Part shown: positions 41,079 through 49,946 of the stretch, in pieces
How positions within the stretch are numbered: the stretch's first letter is position 1
Layout: each line of letters opens with the position of its first letter
Assembly (NCBI RefSeq): GCF_965208555.1
Contig: NZ_OZ242342.1
Span: forward strand, 1,178,001 to 1,242,000
DNA from: Poriferisodalis sp965208555
Lineage (GTDB): Bacteria; Actinomycetota; Acidimicrobiia; Acidimicrobiales; Poriferisodalaceae
Length of the DNA stretch: 64,000 nucleotides
Reading direction: 5' to 3'
Made by a program: the position numbers and the translations under genes
Notes under the pieces: generated by a model
The model's database searches: none
The model's input: the letters and a program-made list of their open reading frames with translations, nothing else
Told to the model about the DNA's origin: nothing

Positions 41079-41441
41079 CTATTCGGGGTGGTAGCCGACA
41101 GCCTCGTGGAATCGGCTGCGCCGCGTGCCCATCGCAGGCCGGGCCGACGAAGGCTCACGCGGCTCGGGATCAGGCTCGTACGTGGCGCCGGCCACGATCC
41201 CTTCGGCCATGCCGTACAGCAGCGGCAGTGCACCAGCGATGACGCCCGCTGTGTTGTTGATGCGCTCGACGCCCGGCTCAACAGCCTCGGCGTCGGACTT
41301 GATCTTCCACACGATCTGCGAGCACTCCTCGAGCAGACCGGCGATCCGGGTGAGCTGGCTGCCCACTACGAACAGGTAGAAGGCCAGTCCCGCGATGAAC
41401 AGGCCGATCAGGATGACGGAGAGAACCACGAGCGTCGTCAT
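41079..41441 (-). CDS. Small single-span membrane protein, fifth of five in the cox operon
   Basis: A 120-residue protein: one N-terminal membrane helix (VVLSVILIGLFIAGLAFYLF, about 4-24), an amphipathic helix region with Cys (TRIAGLLEECSQIVWKI), then a hydrophobic patch (AGVIAGALPLLYGMAEGIVAG) and a charged tail ending in YHPE. No known family was recognised. It overlaps the preceding gene by four bases. The pattern of membrane helix plus amphipathic helices is shared with the four genes before it. Confidence 0.75.
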   Translation of the reverse strand: MTTLVVLSVILIGLFIAGLAFYLFVVGSQLTRIAGLLEECSQIVWKIKSDAEAVEPGVERINNTAGVIAGALPLLYGMAEGIVAGATYEPDPEPREPSSARPAMGTRRSRFHEAVGYHPE

Positions 41442-41728
41442 GAGCGCACCTTGTCGAGTACACGGCCAAGGAACAGGTGGTGTTCCAGGCCTTCGGTCAG
41501 GACCGCATCGACTTGGTCGGCGGTCTCCGCAATGAGAGCCGTGTCACCGGTGTTGGCGGCGGCTCGCTCGAGCGTGTCCTTGATGACCTCCACCCGGCGC
41601 TCGATCGTGCGCACGAGCAGCACCAGCATGGTGAGCAGGACAACCACTGCCACGATCACGACGAAGCCGCCGATGATGACGCCCCACCACAGGTTCTCCT
41701 GCGTGTCGGTCAGAGCCAGCAGACCCAT
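41438..41728 (-). CDS. Small single-span membrane protein, fourth of five in the cox operon
   Basis: A 96-residue protein with a membrane helix at about 14-42 (WWGVIIGGFVVIVAVVVLL and following), then RTIERRVEVIKDTLERAAANTGDT, an amphipathic helix with regularly spaced charges, and a second helix QVDAVLTEGLEHHLFL. No catalytic motif is visible. The ATG is preceded by GAGG-type ribosome sites. Confidence 0.75.
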   Translation of the reverse strand: MGLLALTDTQENLWWGVIIGGFVVIVAVVVLLTMLVLLVRTIERRVEVIKDTLERAAANTGDTALIAETADQVDAVLTEGLEHHLFLGRVLDKVRS

Positions 41729-41729
41729 C

Positions 41730-42008
41730 TCAGCCTCCTAACCGGTTGCGGCCGCGCTTGAGGCCGGCGACGATCACCGATGCCGCAGCGATGGTCGTGT
41801 TCAGTACCGACAGCGCCGCCGTGTTGGTGACGGCATCTTCCAGTCCGTCGTTGATCTCGGTGGCTCGATTGCCGATCGAGCGGGCCAGAATCAGAATCGG
41901 CACCACGAGGGCGACCACGGCGATCACCACGACGATGCCGATGACGATGCCGATGACCCATCCGGTGGTGGACCCGGCGTCCGAACTCTGGGCGAGCAGA
42001 TGCAGCAT
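41730..42008 (-). CDS. Small single-span membrane protein, third of five in the cox operon
   Basis: A 92-residue protein. The membrane helix is at about 16-42 (GWVIGIVIGIVVVIAVVAL and following), then RSIGNRATEINDGLEDAV and TTIAAASVIVAGLKRGRNRL. It has the same layout as its neighbours. A GGGAGGG Shine-Dalgarno precedes the ATG. Function unknown. Confidence 0.75.
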   Translation of the reverse strand: MLHLLAQSSDAGSTTGWVIGIVIGIVVVIAVVALVVPILILARSIGNRATEINDGLEDAVTNTAALSVLNTTIAAASVIVAGLKRGRNRLGG

Positions 42009-42020
42009 GGCAGCCCTCCC

Positions 42021-42251
42021 TCAGATCGATTCGCAGAAGTCGTGAACGGGCATCAGCGTCGAATTGACCGACGGCAGCACGGTGGGCACCGTTGAGGTCT
42101 GCTCGGCGATGACCGCGACACCCCCGGCGACTTGGGCGAGCGTGCTGTGGACCGCTCTCAGGTGGAGCACCACGCGCAGCAGCCCGACGGCTGCGGCCAA
42201 GATGATCAGGGCGCTGATGATGACGGTGACCCAGGCGACAACAGGCATCAC
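42021..42251 (-). CDS. Small single-span membrane protein, second of five in the cox operon
   Basis: A 76-residue protein. The membrane helix is at about 3-28 (PVVAWVTVIISALIILAAA and following). A soluble helix LRAVHSTLAQVAGGVAVIAEQ follows, then a Thr/Val/Pro-rich stretch and a Cys near the C terminus (HDFCESI). No family recognised. Confidence 0.72.
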   Translation of the reverse strand: MMPVVAWVTVIISALIILAAAVGLLRVVLHLRAVHSTLAQVAGGVAVIAEQTSTVPTVLPSVNSTLMPVHDFCESI

Positions 42252-42259
42252 ATTTCCTT

Positions 42260-42511
42260 TCAGCCCAGGAGCTTCCCGACCGAACCGGCGTAGCGGACCG
42301 CGCCGTCCGCTACCTCGGTGATCGTCTCGTCAGTGGTTGCGAGCAAGTCCTGCGTGGTGTCGAGCTCGCCGATGATCCCCACGCCGCCGGCCAGGATGTC
42401 GTCGCTGGCCTTGCGGATCCGCTCAATGGCGGCAAGCACCCGGTTCAGCAGTGCGAGTGCGACGGGCACGACCACCACGAGCAGTATCAGGTTTCCTATC
42501 CACCAGAGCAC
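42260..42511 (-). CDS. Small single-span membrane protein, first of five in the cox operon
   Basis: An 83-residue protein. Translation probably starts at GTG 42511, placing the membrane helix (LILLVVVVPVALALLNRVL) at about 7-25. The soluble part IERIRKASDDILAGGVGIIGEL continues with a Thr/Asp-rich helix to a hydrophobic VRYAGSVGKLLG end. It lies ten bases downstream of coxG. Function unknown; membership of the cox transcript is clear from spacing. Confidence 0.72.
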   Translation of the reverse strand: MLWWIGNLILLVVVVPVALALLNRVLAAIERIRKASDDILAGGVGIIGELDTTQDLLATTDETITEVADGAVRYAGSVGKLLG

Positions 42512-42521
42512 AAGCGCCTCC

Positions 42522-43106
42522 TCAGACGGCCTCGGGGCGGTACGGCAGGGCAAGCCGACGCACGACGCGGGCGAGGCCCATGCCTGCGGCGCGCACACCG
42601 ATGGCGAGGCCACCGGCGGCTTGTACCTGTGCGATTTCGTCGGGATCGCGCCCCTCGGCGATCGCCGAAAGCCGGTTCTGCACATTGGCGGCGAAGTCGC
42701 CCAGCAACACCGTCGTCACGTCACCCACCAAGCCTCGGCCGTACTGTGCGGCCGGACCGGAGAGCTGTAGGTCCATGGCGACGTCCACGGCGGTGCCCCC
42801 TGCGGTTGGGGCAAGGATTGCGTCGAGAGCAAGCGTGGCCTGGCCCCGGCCTTTGCGATCGGTGCCGCTCGCGCTGACCGAGATGGTGCGGGCGTCGGGG
42901 TCGCGGTGGGTGATCTCGGCGCTGCCGTCGAAATCGAGCTTGATGGGGCCGAGTCCGATGGACACCGTGCCGCCGTAGCGGTCGTCGCCGAGATCGGTGC
43001 TCAGCTCCGCGCCGGGCAGGCACGCCGCGACCTGCGGCACATTGCCGAAGAAGTCCCACACGGCCTCGGTCGGCTGAGCGACCTCGAACTGGTTGGTGAT
43101 CTGCAT
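42522..43106 (-). CDS. coxG: CoxG-like SRPBCC-domain protein
   Basis: A 194-residue protein of the CoxG/SRPBCC (START-like) family. FEVAQPTEAVWDFFGNVPQVAACLPGAE (split: FEVAQPTEAVWDFF about 7-20, ACLPGAE about 28-34) is diagnostic. GxxKLxFxG-like GPIKLDFDGSAEI is at about 55-67. A C-terminal tail of about 50 residues contains an amphipathic part. CoxG in CO dehydrogenase systems has been reported to associate with the membrane and to shuttle quinone to the enzyme. The start overlaps the XdhC gene stop by one base. Confidence 0.92.
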   Translation of the reverse strand: MQITNQFEVAQPTEAVWDFFGNVPQVAACLPGAELSTDLGDDRYGGTVSIGLGPIKLDFDGSAEITHRDPDARTISVSASGTDRKGRGQATLALDAILAPTAGGTAVDVAMDLQLSGPAAQYGRGLVGDVTTVLLGDFAANVQNRLSAIAEGRDPDEIAQVQAAGGLAIGVRAAGMGLARVVRRLALPYRPEAV

Positions 43107-44068
43107 CAGGCGACTCCCTGCTCACGTGCGAAGGCGGTCCGGCACCCCGCACAACAGAAGTAGAAGACCTCGTCCCCCACTTCCAGCGACGCAGTCCCCG
43201 CATCGATCTGGACCGTCATGCCGCAGACAGGATCGACAGCGGTCCCTGTCGTCGACGCCGGCGCTGTAACCGGGGCAGCGAATGTGCCCTGTGCCCGCAG
43301 CTGCACCAGCTCGGCCAGGATCGACACCGCTACTTCCTTGTGCGAGGTGCTGCCGAGATCGAGGCCGGCAGGAGCGCGCAGCGCATCGAGCTTGGTCGAT
43401 TCGACACCTTGGGCCTCAAGCAGGGCCCGCACGCTGCGCCCTCGTCGAGCGGACGAGACCAAGCCCACGTAGGCGGGATCGGCCTTGAACGCTGCGGCCA
43501 GCACGTCCTCGTCTCCGTGCCCCTGGGTGGCGACCACGACCATTGACTGCGGCGTGAGCAACCCCTCGCTGAACTCGGCACGGTCGACGAGCTCGACACG
43601 CCAGTCGAGCTGGGCTGCGAGCACCGACAGGGTGGTTGCCATCGGCGAGCTGCCGACGATCACCAGATGAGGTACAGCCACGACGGGCTCCAAGTAGATC
43701 TGCAGGGCGCCTTCGCTCTGGCACGACATGGGCACCGCTGCCGTGCCTTGCGGGAGATCGCCGAATCGGTCGCTCGCGCCCAGGGCCAGCAAGCGCGGCG
43801 TGCCGGCTTCGAGCGTTGCGATGGCCTCGCGGATGAACACCGGCTCAGCGCACGCGCCGCCGATCCAGCCGTAGATCTCGCCGGAGGCCGTGTAGATGGC
43901 ACGAGATCCCTGCTGCCCCGACGTGGGACCCTCACGCCACACGACGGTGGCCAGCACGAATGCCTCCCCGCTGCGCGCAAGCTCGGTGGCGCGTTCGAGC
44001 ACGCCCCAGCCCTCGACGGCCCTGTGCCCCCCGATACCGGGCCCGGCGGGACTGCTGCTGTTCATCAC
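43106..44068 (-). CDS. XdhC/CoxF-type molybdenum cofactor maturation protein with C-terminal YHS domain
   Basis: A 320-residue protein. The N-terminal XdhC_CoxI region contains EAFVLATVVWREGPTSGQQGS and GWIGGACAEP (about 67-76). An XdhC Rossmann domain follows (LVIVGSSPMATTL, about 134-146; YVGLVSSARRG near 200). A C-terminal YHS metal-binding domain has DPVCGMTV (about 278-285) and YFCCAGCRTAF (about 300-310). XdhC-type proteins sulfurate or insert Mo cofactor; YHS domains bind metals such as Cu. In a Cu-Mo enzyme operon this fusion could couple Mo sulfuration with copper delivery, which is inference. It overlaps coxL by four bases. Confidence 0.9.
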   Translation of the reverse strand: MMNSSSPAGPGIGGHRAVEGWGVLERATELARSGEAFVLATVVWREGPTSGQQGSRAIYTASGEIYGWIGGACAEPVFIREAIATLEAGTPRLLALGASDRFGDLPQGTAAVPMSCQSEGALQIYLEPVVAVPHLVIVGSSPMATTLSVLAAQLDWRVELVDRAEFSEGLLTPQSMVVVATQGHGDEDVLAAAFKADPAYVGLVSSARRGRSVRALLEAQGVESTKLDALRAPAGLDLGSTSHKEVAVSILAELVQLRAQGTFAAPVTAPASTTGTAVDPVCGMTVQIDAGTASLEVGDEVFYFCCAGCRTAFAREQGVA

Positions 44069-46443
44069 TCCGTCTTCACCGGCGGTGCGCCGGAGATGTC
44101 ATGGCCTCCGGTGATGGCCTCATAGACCCGGTCGGGCAGCAGCGGCATGTCGATATTGCGGACGCCGGTGTCGCCGATGGCATCGATGACCGCGTTGACG
44201 AATGCTGCGGGACCGCCGACGGTGGCGCACTCCCCGATGCCTTTCGCCCCGATGGGGTGGTGCGGGCACGGTGTCACCACTTCATGAAGCTCGAATCCCG
44301 GCGTCTCCCATGCAGTCGGCAGCAGATAGTCCATGTAGTTCGACCCGATGCAATTGCCGTCCTCGTCGAAGGTGATGAACTGCATGTTCGCCATGGCGTA
44401 AGCCTCGGTGAGCCCGCCCATGATCTGCCCCTCCACGATCATCGGGTTGATCCGCACACCGCAGTCGTCGACAGCCACCACCCGCAGGACGTCCCACACG
44501 CCGGTCTCAGGATCGACCTCGACCGTCGCGATGTAGCAGGCGAACGGCCAGGTGAGATTGGGCGGGTCGTAATAGGCGTTGTTCTCCAGACCCGGCTCCA
44601 TGCCGTCGGGCATGTTGCTGTACGCGGCAATCGCGCATTCCTGGATGGTCACGCCCCGGTCGGGTGCACCGCGCACGGAGAACCTGCCGAGCTCCCACTC
44701 GATGTCCTCTTCGGACACCTCGAGCAGGTGCGCGGCGATCTGGCGAGCCTTGGCGCGGATCTTGCGCGACACCATGGCCACCGCCGCCCCGGCCACGGGC
44801 GTGCTGCGCGACGCATAGGTGCCCATGCCGAACGGGGCCGTGTCGGTGTCGCCCTCTTCGACCAGGACGTCCTCGGCGGGGATGCCCAGCTCGTGGGCCA
44901 CGATCTGCGCCCACGTGGTCTCATGGCCCTGGCCCTGGGTCTTGGCGCCCGTCCGCAGCAGCGCCTTGCCGGTCATGTGGACCTTCAGCTCGGCGGAGTC
45001 GAACATCTTGATGCCCAAGATGTCGTACTCGCGGCTGTTGCCTGCCCCGAGGGGCTCGGTCATGGTCGAGATGCCGATGCCCAGCAGCCGGCCGCGCTGT
45101 CGGGCTTCTTCCTTCTGGCGCAAGAAGTCCTCATAGCCGATCGCCTCGAGTCCGAGGTCGAGGCACTTGGCGTACTGGCCGGAGTCGGTCAGGAATCCCC
45201 ACGGCGTGCGGTGCGGGAAGTCGTCGTCGCGCACCAGGTTGATCCGGCGGAACTCGGCCTGGTCCATGCCGAGGTCGCTGGCGGCGGCCTGCACCATGCG
45301 CTCCTGGAAGTACATGGCCTCGGTGACGCGGAACGAGCACCGGTAGGCGACGCCGCCCGGAGCCTTGTTGGTGTAGACGCCCTGAGCGGTGAGGTGGGCG
45401 GCCCCGATGTCGTAGCAACTGAAGGCCGAGTGCATCAGGCCGATCTTGAACTTGCTCGGCTGGGCGTCGGAGAAGAAGGCACCGTGGTCGGAGTCGGTGT
45501 GCATCCGCACGCCGAGGATGCGGCCGTCGTTTCGCAGCGCCATCTCGCCCTTGAGGTAGATGTCACGGCCGAAGCCCGTCGAGATGAGGTTTCCGCTCTT
45601 GTCCTCGATCCACTTGACCGGGCACTCCAGCAGAATCGACGCCAAGATCGACACGACGTAGCCCGGATACACCGGTACCTTGTTCCCGAAGCCGCCGCCG
45701 AGGTCGGGCGACACGATGCGGATCATGTGCTCGGGCAGCTCGGCAACCAGCGCCACCGCAGCCCGGATGATGTGCGGTGCCTGGGTGGTCATGTACACCG
45801 TGAGCTTCGAGGTCGCCCGGTTGAAATCGGCGATCGAGCCACACGCCTCGATGGGCGACGGGTGCGAGCGGGGGTAATGCATCTCGATGGACGAGACCAC
45901 ATCGGCCGCAGCGAAGGCCCGATCGGTGCCCTCGCGGTCGCCGACCTCCCAGTCGAAGACGACGTTGGAATCCTGACCGGTCTTGTCGTCGCGGATCAGC
46001 GGGGCATCGGGGGCGAGCGCCTGCGTCGGGTTGACGATGGGCGGCAGCGGTTCGTAGTCGACCACGATCGCCTCGCAGCCGTCCTTGGCGATGTACGGGT
46101 CGTCGGCGACGACGCAGGCCACTTCCTGACCCTGGAACCGGACCTTGTCGGTAGCAAGGACGGCTTGGGTGTCGTACGACAGCGTCGGCATCCACGCCAG
46201 ATTCCGGGCGGCCAGCATGTCGCCGGTGAGCACCATGCGAACCCCAGGAATGGCCCAGGCAGCGCTGACGTCGATGGAGCGGATGCGGGCGTGGGCCAGC
46301 GGGCTGCGCAGGATCTCCATGTGCAACATGCCGGGCAGGGAAATGTCGTCGATGTAGTTGCCCTTGCCGCGGATGAAGCGGTTGTCCTCCACCCGGCGCC
46401 GGCTGGCACCGAGGCCGCCGATTTTGATCTCGTCGAGCGCCAT
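44065..46443 (-). CDS. coxL: Aerobic CO dehydrogenase large subunit, form I
   Basis: The 792-residue Mo-Cu subunit of CO dehydrogenase, which oxidises CO to CO2. The active-site loop GGVAYRCSFRVTEA (about 353-366) carries the Cys that binds copper. AYRCSFR is the form I signature; form II has AYRGAGR. Other conserved stretches are GGGFGNKVPVYP (about 255-266), TKTQGQGHETTWAQ-type GAKTQGQGHETTW (about 496-508) and GAKGIGECATVGGP near the C terminus, which includes the catalytic Glu. Length is normal. The neighbouring small and medium subunits complete the enzyme. Confidence 0.96.
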   Translation of the reverse strand: MALDEIKIGGLGASRRRVEDNRFIRGKGNYIDDISLPGMLHMEILRSPLAHARIRSIDVSAAWAIPGVRMVLTGDMLAARNLAWMPTLSYDTQAVLATDKVRFQGQEVACVVADDPYIAKDGCEAIVVDYEPLPPIVNPTQALAPDAPLIRDDKTGQDSNVVFDWEVGDREGTDRAFAAADVVSSIEMHYPRSHPSPIEACGSIADFNRATSKLTVYMTTQAPHIIRAAVALVAELPEHMIRIVSPDLGGGFGNKVPVYPGYVVSILASILLECPVKWIEDKSGNLISTGFGRDIYLKGEMALRNDGRILGVRMHTDSDHGAFFSDAQPSKFKIGLMHSAFSCYDIGAAHLTAQGVYTNKAPGGVAYRCSFRVTEAMYFQERMVQAAASDLGMDQAEFRRINLVRDDDFPHRTPWGFLTDSGQYAKCLDLGLEAIGYEDFLRQKEEARQRGRLLGIGISTMTEPLGAGNSREYDILGIKMFDSAELKVHMTGKALLRTGAKTQGQGHETTWAQIVAHELGIPAEDVLVEEGDTDTAPFGMGTYASRSTPVAGAAVAMVSRKIRAKARQIAAHLLEVSEEDIEWELGRFSVRGAPDRGVTIQECAIAAYSNMPDGMEPGLENNAYYDPPNLTWPFACYIATVEVDPETGVWDVLRVVAVDDCGVRINPMIVEGQIMGGLTEAYAMANMQFITFDEDGNCIGSNYMDYLLPTAWETPGFELHEVVTPCPHHPIGAKGIGECATVGGPAAFVNAVIDAIGDTGVRNIDMPLLPDRVYEAITGGHDISGAPPVKTE

Positions 46444-46444
46444 C

Positions 46445-46999
<555 letters not shown>

Positions 47000-47000
47000 G

Positions 47001-47873
47001 TCAGGCCGCCTCGTGTCCGGCTCGCTGGATCTGTGCTCCGATGCGCCGCACGAAGGTGGCAACGACGTGGCGCTTGTAGTCGGCGCTCCCCCGGTGGTCA
47101 GTGCGTGGCTGCGCCGCCTCGGCGGCGAGCTGGGCTGCTGCATCGACCGCATCTGCGTCGAGCGCTGTGTCGACCAGAGCGGCCGCAGCGTCGGAAGCGT
47201 TGATGGTTGCCGGTCCGACGCCGGTGAGCCCGATGCCAGCCCGGGAGACGGTGTCTCCCGACATCTCGGCGGAAACCGCCACGCCGACGGTGGCGAAGTC
47301 GCCGACTCGCCGCTCGAGTTTGAGATAGCCGCCGGCCCTCGTCCCGATCGCCGCCGGCACCACGGCTTCGACGGCGATCTCGTCGTCGGCCAGCGCCGTC
47401 TGGAACGGACCGTCGATGAGGTCGTCAACTGCGATGGACCTTCGCCCGTTCGGACCTTCGGCAACGACGGATCCGCCCAGCGAAACCATCACCGAAGCCC
47501 AGTCGCCCTGGGGGTCGGCGTGACACAGCGAGCCGACGAGCGTGCCCCGCGTGCGTACGAGCGGATCGGCCACGACAGGAGCTGCAGCCGCAATGGTGGG
47601 CTGGTGGTCGGCGAGCGTTGCCGACTTCTCGAGATCAGCGTGACGGCACAGCGCCCCGATCCGGTACGTGCCGTCGCCGTCGGGGCGGTGATAGTTGAGG
47701 CCGGCGATGCCGTTGATGTCCACCAGCATCGCCGGCGCAGCGAACCGCAGCTTCATCATGGGGATGAGGCTCTGGCCTCCCGCCAGGATCTTGGCGTCGC
47801 CGTTCGCGGCCAGCAGCGCAACTGCCTCAGCGACGGTCGAGGGCGCCTCGTAGCGGAATCGAGATGGGTACAT
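47001..47873 (-). CDS. coxM: Aerobic CO dehydrogenase medium (FAD) subunit
   Basis: A 290-residue FAD-binding subunit. AGGQSLIPMMK (about 31-41) is one FAD motif. The second region is TRGTLVGSLCHADPQGD (about 106-122), equivalent to the family's T.GG..A..DP.aD loop but with GS in place of GG. The C-terminal CO_deh_flav_C domain follows. It accepts electrons from CoxS and reduces quinone. Gene order M-S-L is that of form I clusters. A GAGGAG Shine-Dalgarno precedes the ATG. Confidence 0.95.
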   Translation of the reverse strand: MYPSRFRYEAPSTVAEAVALLAANGDAKILAGGQSLIPMMKLRFAAPAMLVDINGIAGLNYHRPDGDGTYRIGALCRHADLEKSATLADHQPTIAAAAPVVADPLVRTRGTLVGSLCHADPQGDWASVMVSLGGSVVAEGPNGRRSIAVDDLIDGPFQTALADDEIAVEAVVPAAIGTRAGGYLKLERRVGDFATVGVAVSAEMSGDTVSRAGIGLTGVGPATINASDAAAALVDTALDADAVDAAAQLAAEAAQPRTDHRGSADYKRHVVATFVRRIGAQIQRAGHEAA

Positions 47874-47888
47874 GCGACCGCTCCTCGG

Positions 47889-48131
47889 CTAGGGCGCGCC
47901 CGGGCCGCCGGGGTCGGGGACCGCCCTCGGCATGCCTTCGGCATCTGGATCGGGACGGCGTTCCTGGTGTGGCGGCCACGGCCCCTGAACTGGCTGACCG
48001 GCGACCTTCAGATAGTCGATGATCTGCGGCCATGCCCAGATCGTCGGGCTGGCACCCTCCTTGGGCGCACCCTCGATGACCTCGTACAGCCTCGGGTTGC
48101 CTGGGCTGTGGCCTGATGACTCGATCGGCAT
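47889..48131 (-). CDS. Small Pro-rich protein of unknown function, first gene of the coxMSL operon
   Basis: An 80-residue protein without membrane segment or signal peptide. An N-terminal part with NPRLYEVIEGAPKEG and TIWAWPQIIDYLK looks folded. The C-terminal half is Pro/Gly-rich and low in complexity. It has a very strong Shine-Dalgarno (GGGGAAGGGG) and lies 15 bases before coxM. I do not recognise it; it may be a cox-specific accessory protein. Confidence 0.6.
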   Translation of the reverse strand: MPIESSGHSPGNPRLYEVIEGAPKEGASPTIWAWPQIIDYLKVAGQPVQGPWPPHQERRPDPDAEGMPRAVPDPGGPGAP

Positions 48132-48221
48132 GGATTCCCCTTCCCCTTGGAGATCCGGCCGTGTCTCTGCGGCACAGCGAACTTACCACTGCCCGTCCGG
48201 GCGCTTCGAACTGCACCCGAT

Positions 48222-48776
48222 ATGGCATCTGTGCCCCGGACCGCGATACTCGCGGGCATGGCATTGGGCTTCAGCGGTTCGCTTCTCGGTCTGGGGGTGG
48301 ATTCGGGTTGGTATCAGGCGGTGCTGGTGGTGCATCTGGCCGGCGCCGTGGTGGGCTTCGGCGGCAGCGCCGTGGGCACCGTCATGCTGCGACGTGCCTG
48401 GGCCGACGGACCGGACGCAGCGGCGGCCGTCCGGCGTTCGTTTGAATTCGCCTCCAACCGTCTCGTCGACGTGGCTGCCTACCTCGCCGGCATCGCCGGC
48501 GTCGTCGCCGTGCTCGTCGGGCCCTGGAATTTCCGGCAGGACTGGGTGACGATTGCGTTTGTCCTGTACTTCGCCTGGTTGGCGATTGCGCACGGCGCCT
48601 TGCGTCCGACGGGCGCCAAGCTCGCTGCTTCTCTGGAAGCCGCAGCCCAGCCCGGCAGCCCCGAACCAGCGGGTGACGCTGAGCGGCTGCGACGGCGGGC
48701 AGAGCTGTGGAGTGCGGTGAGCAACCTGGTCATCGTTGCCGCGATCGTGGTGATGGTCACCAAGCCCAGCTGGTAG
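48222..48776 (+). CDS. Four-helix integral membrane protein
   Basis: A 184-residue membrane protein with hydrophobic segments at about 8-28, 34-58, 82-100, 104-126 and a last one at about 160-180. HLAGAVVGFGGSAVGTVM (about 38-55) resembles the DUF2269-type small membrane proteins, but I am not certain. A charged loop precedes the final helix. It is divergent from the cox operon. Function unknown. Confidence 0.7.
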   Translation: MASVPRTAILAGMALGFSGSLLGLGVDSGWYQAVLVVHLAGAVVGFGGSAVGTVMLRRAWADGPDAAAAVRRSFEFASNRLVDVAAYLAGIAGVVAVLVGPWNFRQDWVTIAFVLYFAWLAIAHGALRPTGAKLAASLEAAAQPGSPEPAGDAERLRRRAELWSAVSNLVIVAAIVVMVTKPSW

Positions 48777-48824
48777 TGGCAACAGCAGCGCGGCTGCCGG
48801 CCCTGCCGCGTAGCGTCGGCGCGC

Positions 48825-49880
48825 ATGATCGACCAACGGCGCCACCGGGTGTGCGTGATCCCCGGCGACGACGCCGCGCCCGAAGCGATGGCTGCCTCGC
48901 TGCGTGTCCTGGATGCGTTGGACCTGCCCATCGACTGGGACCATGTGCCGGTGGGCGACGATCTGGCAACGCTCACGCTCGACGAGCGCGAAGCGCTGGT
49001 CGGCGAGCACATCGATGCTGCTGACACGGTGCTCTTCGGCTCGTCGAACGGCACCACCCCAGGGGCCGGCTTCATGCGCTGGGGCAAGCGCACGTACGCC
49101 AACGTGCGACCGGTGCGCTGGCGGCCGGGCTATGCCTCGCCGCTGGCCCGACCCGAGGGAATCGACTACGTGATCGTCCGCGAGAACCTCGAGGACATGT
49201 ACGTCGGCGTCATGGGCCCCGCGCAGCGGTTGCTGGACGCGGGGCTGACCGAGGGCCGTTCCCGAGTCCCGCCCGATGCCGCCAACGGGCGCTTCGCGGC
49301 GAAGATCATCACCCGACCCGGCACCGAGCAGGTCACCCGCTTCGCCGCCGAGCTGGCGCTGAGCCGCGGCGGCAAGCTGACGGTCTCGGCCAAGACGAAC
49401 ATGCTCCCGGCGACTGACAGGTGGTTCTGCGACATCGCCCGCGAGGTGGCGCAGGAGTACCCGGGACTGGAGTACGAGCAGTTCATCATCGACGACATGG
49501 CCCACCGGCTGGTGGTGCGGCCGCACGATCTCGATGTGCTGCTGCTGCCCAACCTGTACGGCGACATCCTGTCCGACCAGGGCGCCGGCACGATCGGGGG
49601 CATGGGCCTGGCACCGTCGGGTTGCTACGGCGACGACTGGGCGTACTTCGAATCGGCGCACGGCACCGCCCCGGACATTGCCGGACAGGGCATCATCAAC
49701 CCGACGGCCACGCTGGAGTCAGCCGAGATGATGCTGCGCCATCTCGAGCTCGAGGCACCGGCGGACCGGCTGGACCGGGCGCTGGCCTCGGTGTACGAAG
49801 CAGGTGAGCGGTTGACGCCGGATCAAGGCGGCACCGCAGGTACGGACGACTTCGCCACCGCCGTCATCGACGCGCTGTAG
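48825..49880 (+). CDS. Isocitrate/isopropylmalate dehydrogenase family protein
   Basis: A 351-residue beta-decarboxylating dehydrogenase of the IPMDH/tartrate dehydrogenase group. The N-terminal strand VCVIPGDDAAPE is followed by LFGSSNGTTPG (about 70-80). DYVIVRENLEDMYVG (about 114-128) carries the Arg-Glu-Asn motif and KTNMLPATDRWF the catalytic Lys. DILSDQGAGTIGGMGLAPS (about 246-264) holds metal-site Asp residues, and AHGTAPDIAG the cofactor loop. The S/T patch differs from leucine-pathway IPMDH, and the genomic context (Ldh2, acyl-CoA dehydrogenase-like) argues for catabolism. A TAGCGT hexamer ends eight bases before the ATG. Confidence 0.88.
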   Translation: MIDQRRHRVCVIPGDDAAPEAMAASLRVLDALDLPIDWDHVPVGDDLATLTLDEREALVGEHIDAADTVLFGSSNGTTPGAGFMRWGKRTYANVRPVRWRPGYASPLARPEGIDYVIVRENLEDMYVGVMGPAQRLLDAGLTEGRSRVPPDAANGRFAAKIITRPGTEQVTRFAAELALSRGGKLTVSAKTNMLPATDRWFCDIAREVAQEYPGLEYEQFIIDDMAHRLVVRPHDLDVLLLPNLYGDILSDQGAGTIGGMGLAPSGCYGDDWAYFESAHGTAPDIAGQGIINPTATLESAEMMLRHLELEAPADRLDRALASVYEAGERLTPDQGGTAGTDDFATAVIDAL

Positions 49881-49946
49881 CGCGGGTGCAACCCGCTGCC
49901 GCTAGACACTGCGACCGGAGGGACACCGCGGAGGCTGCGATCTGAC

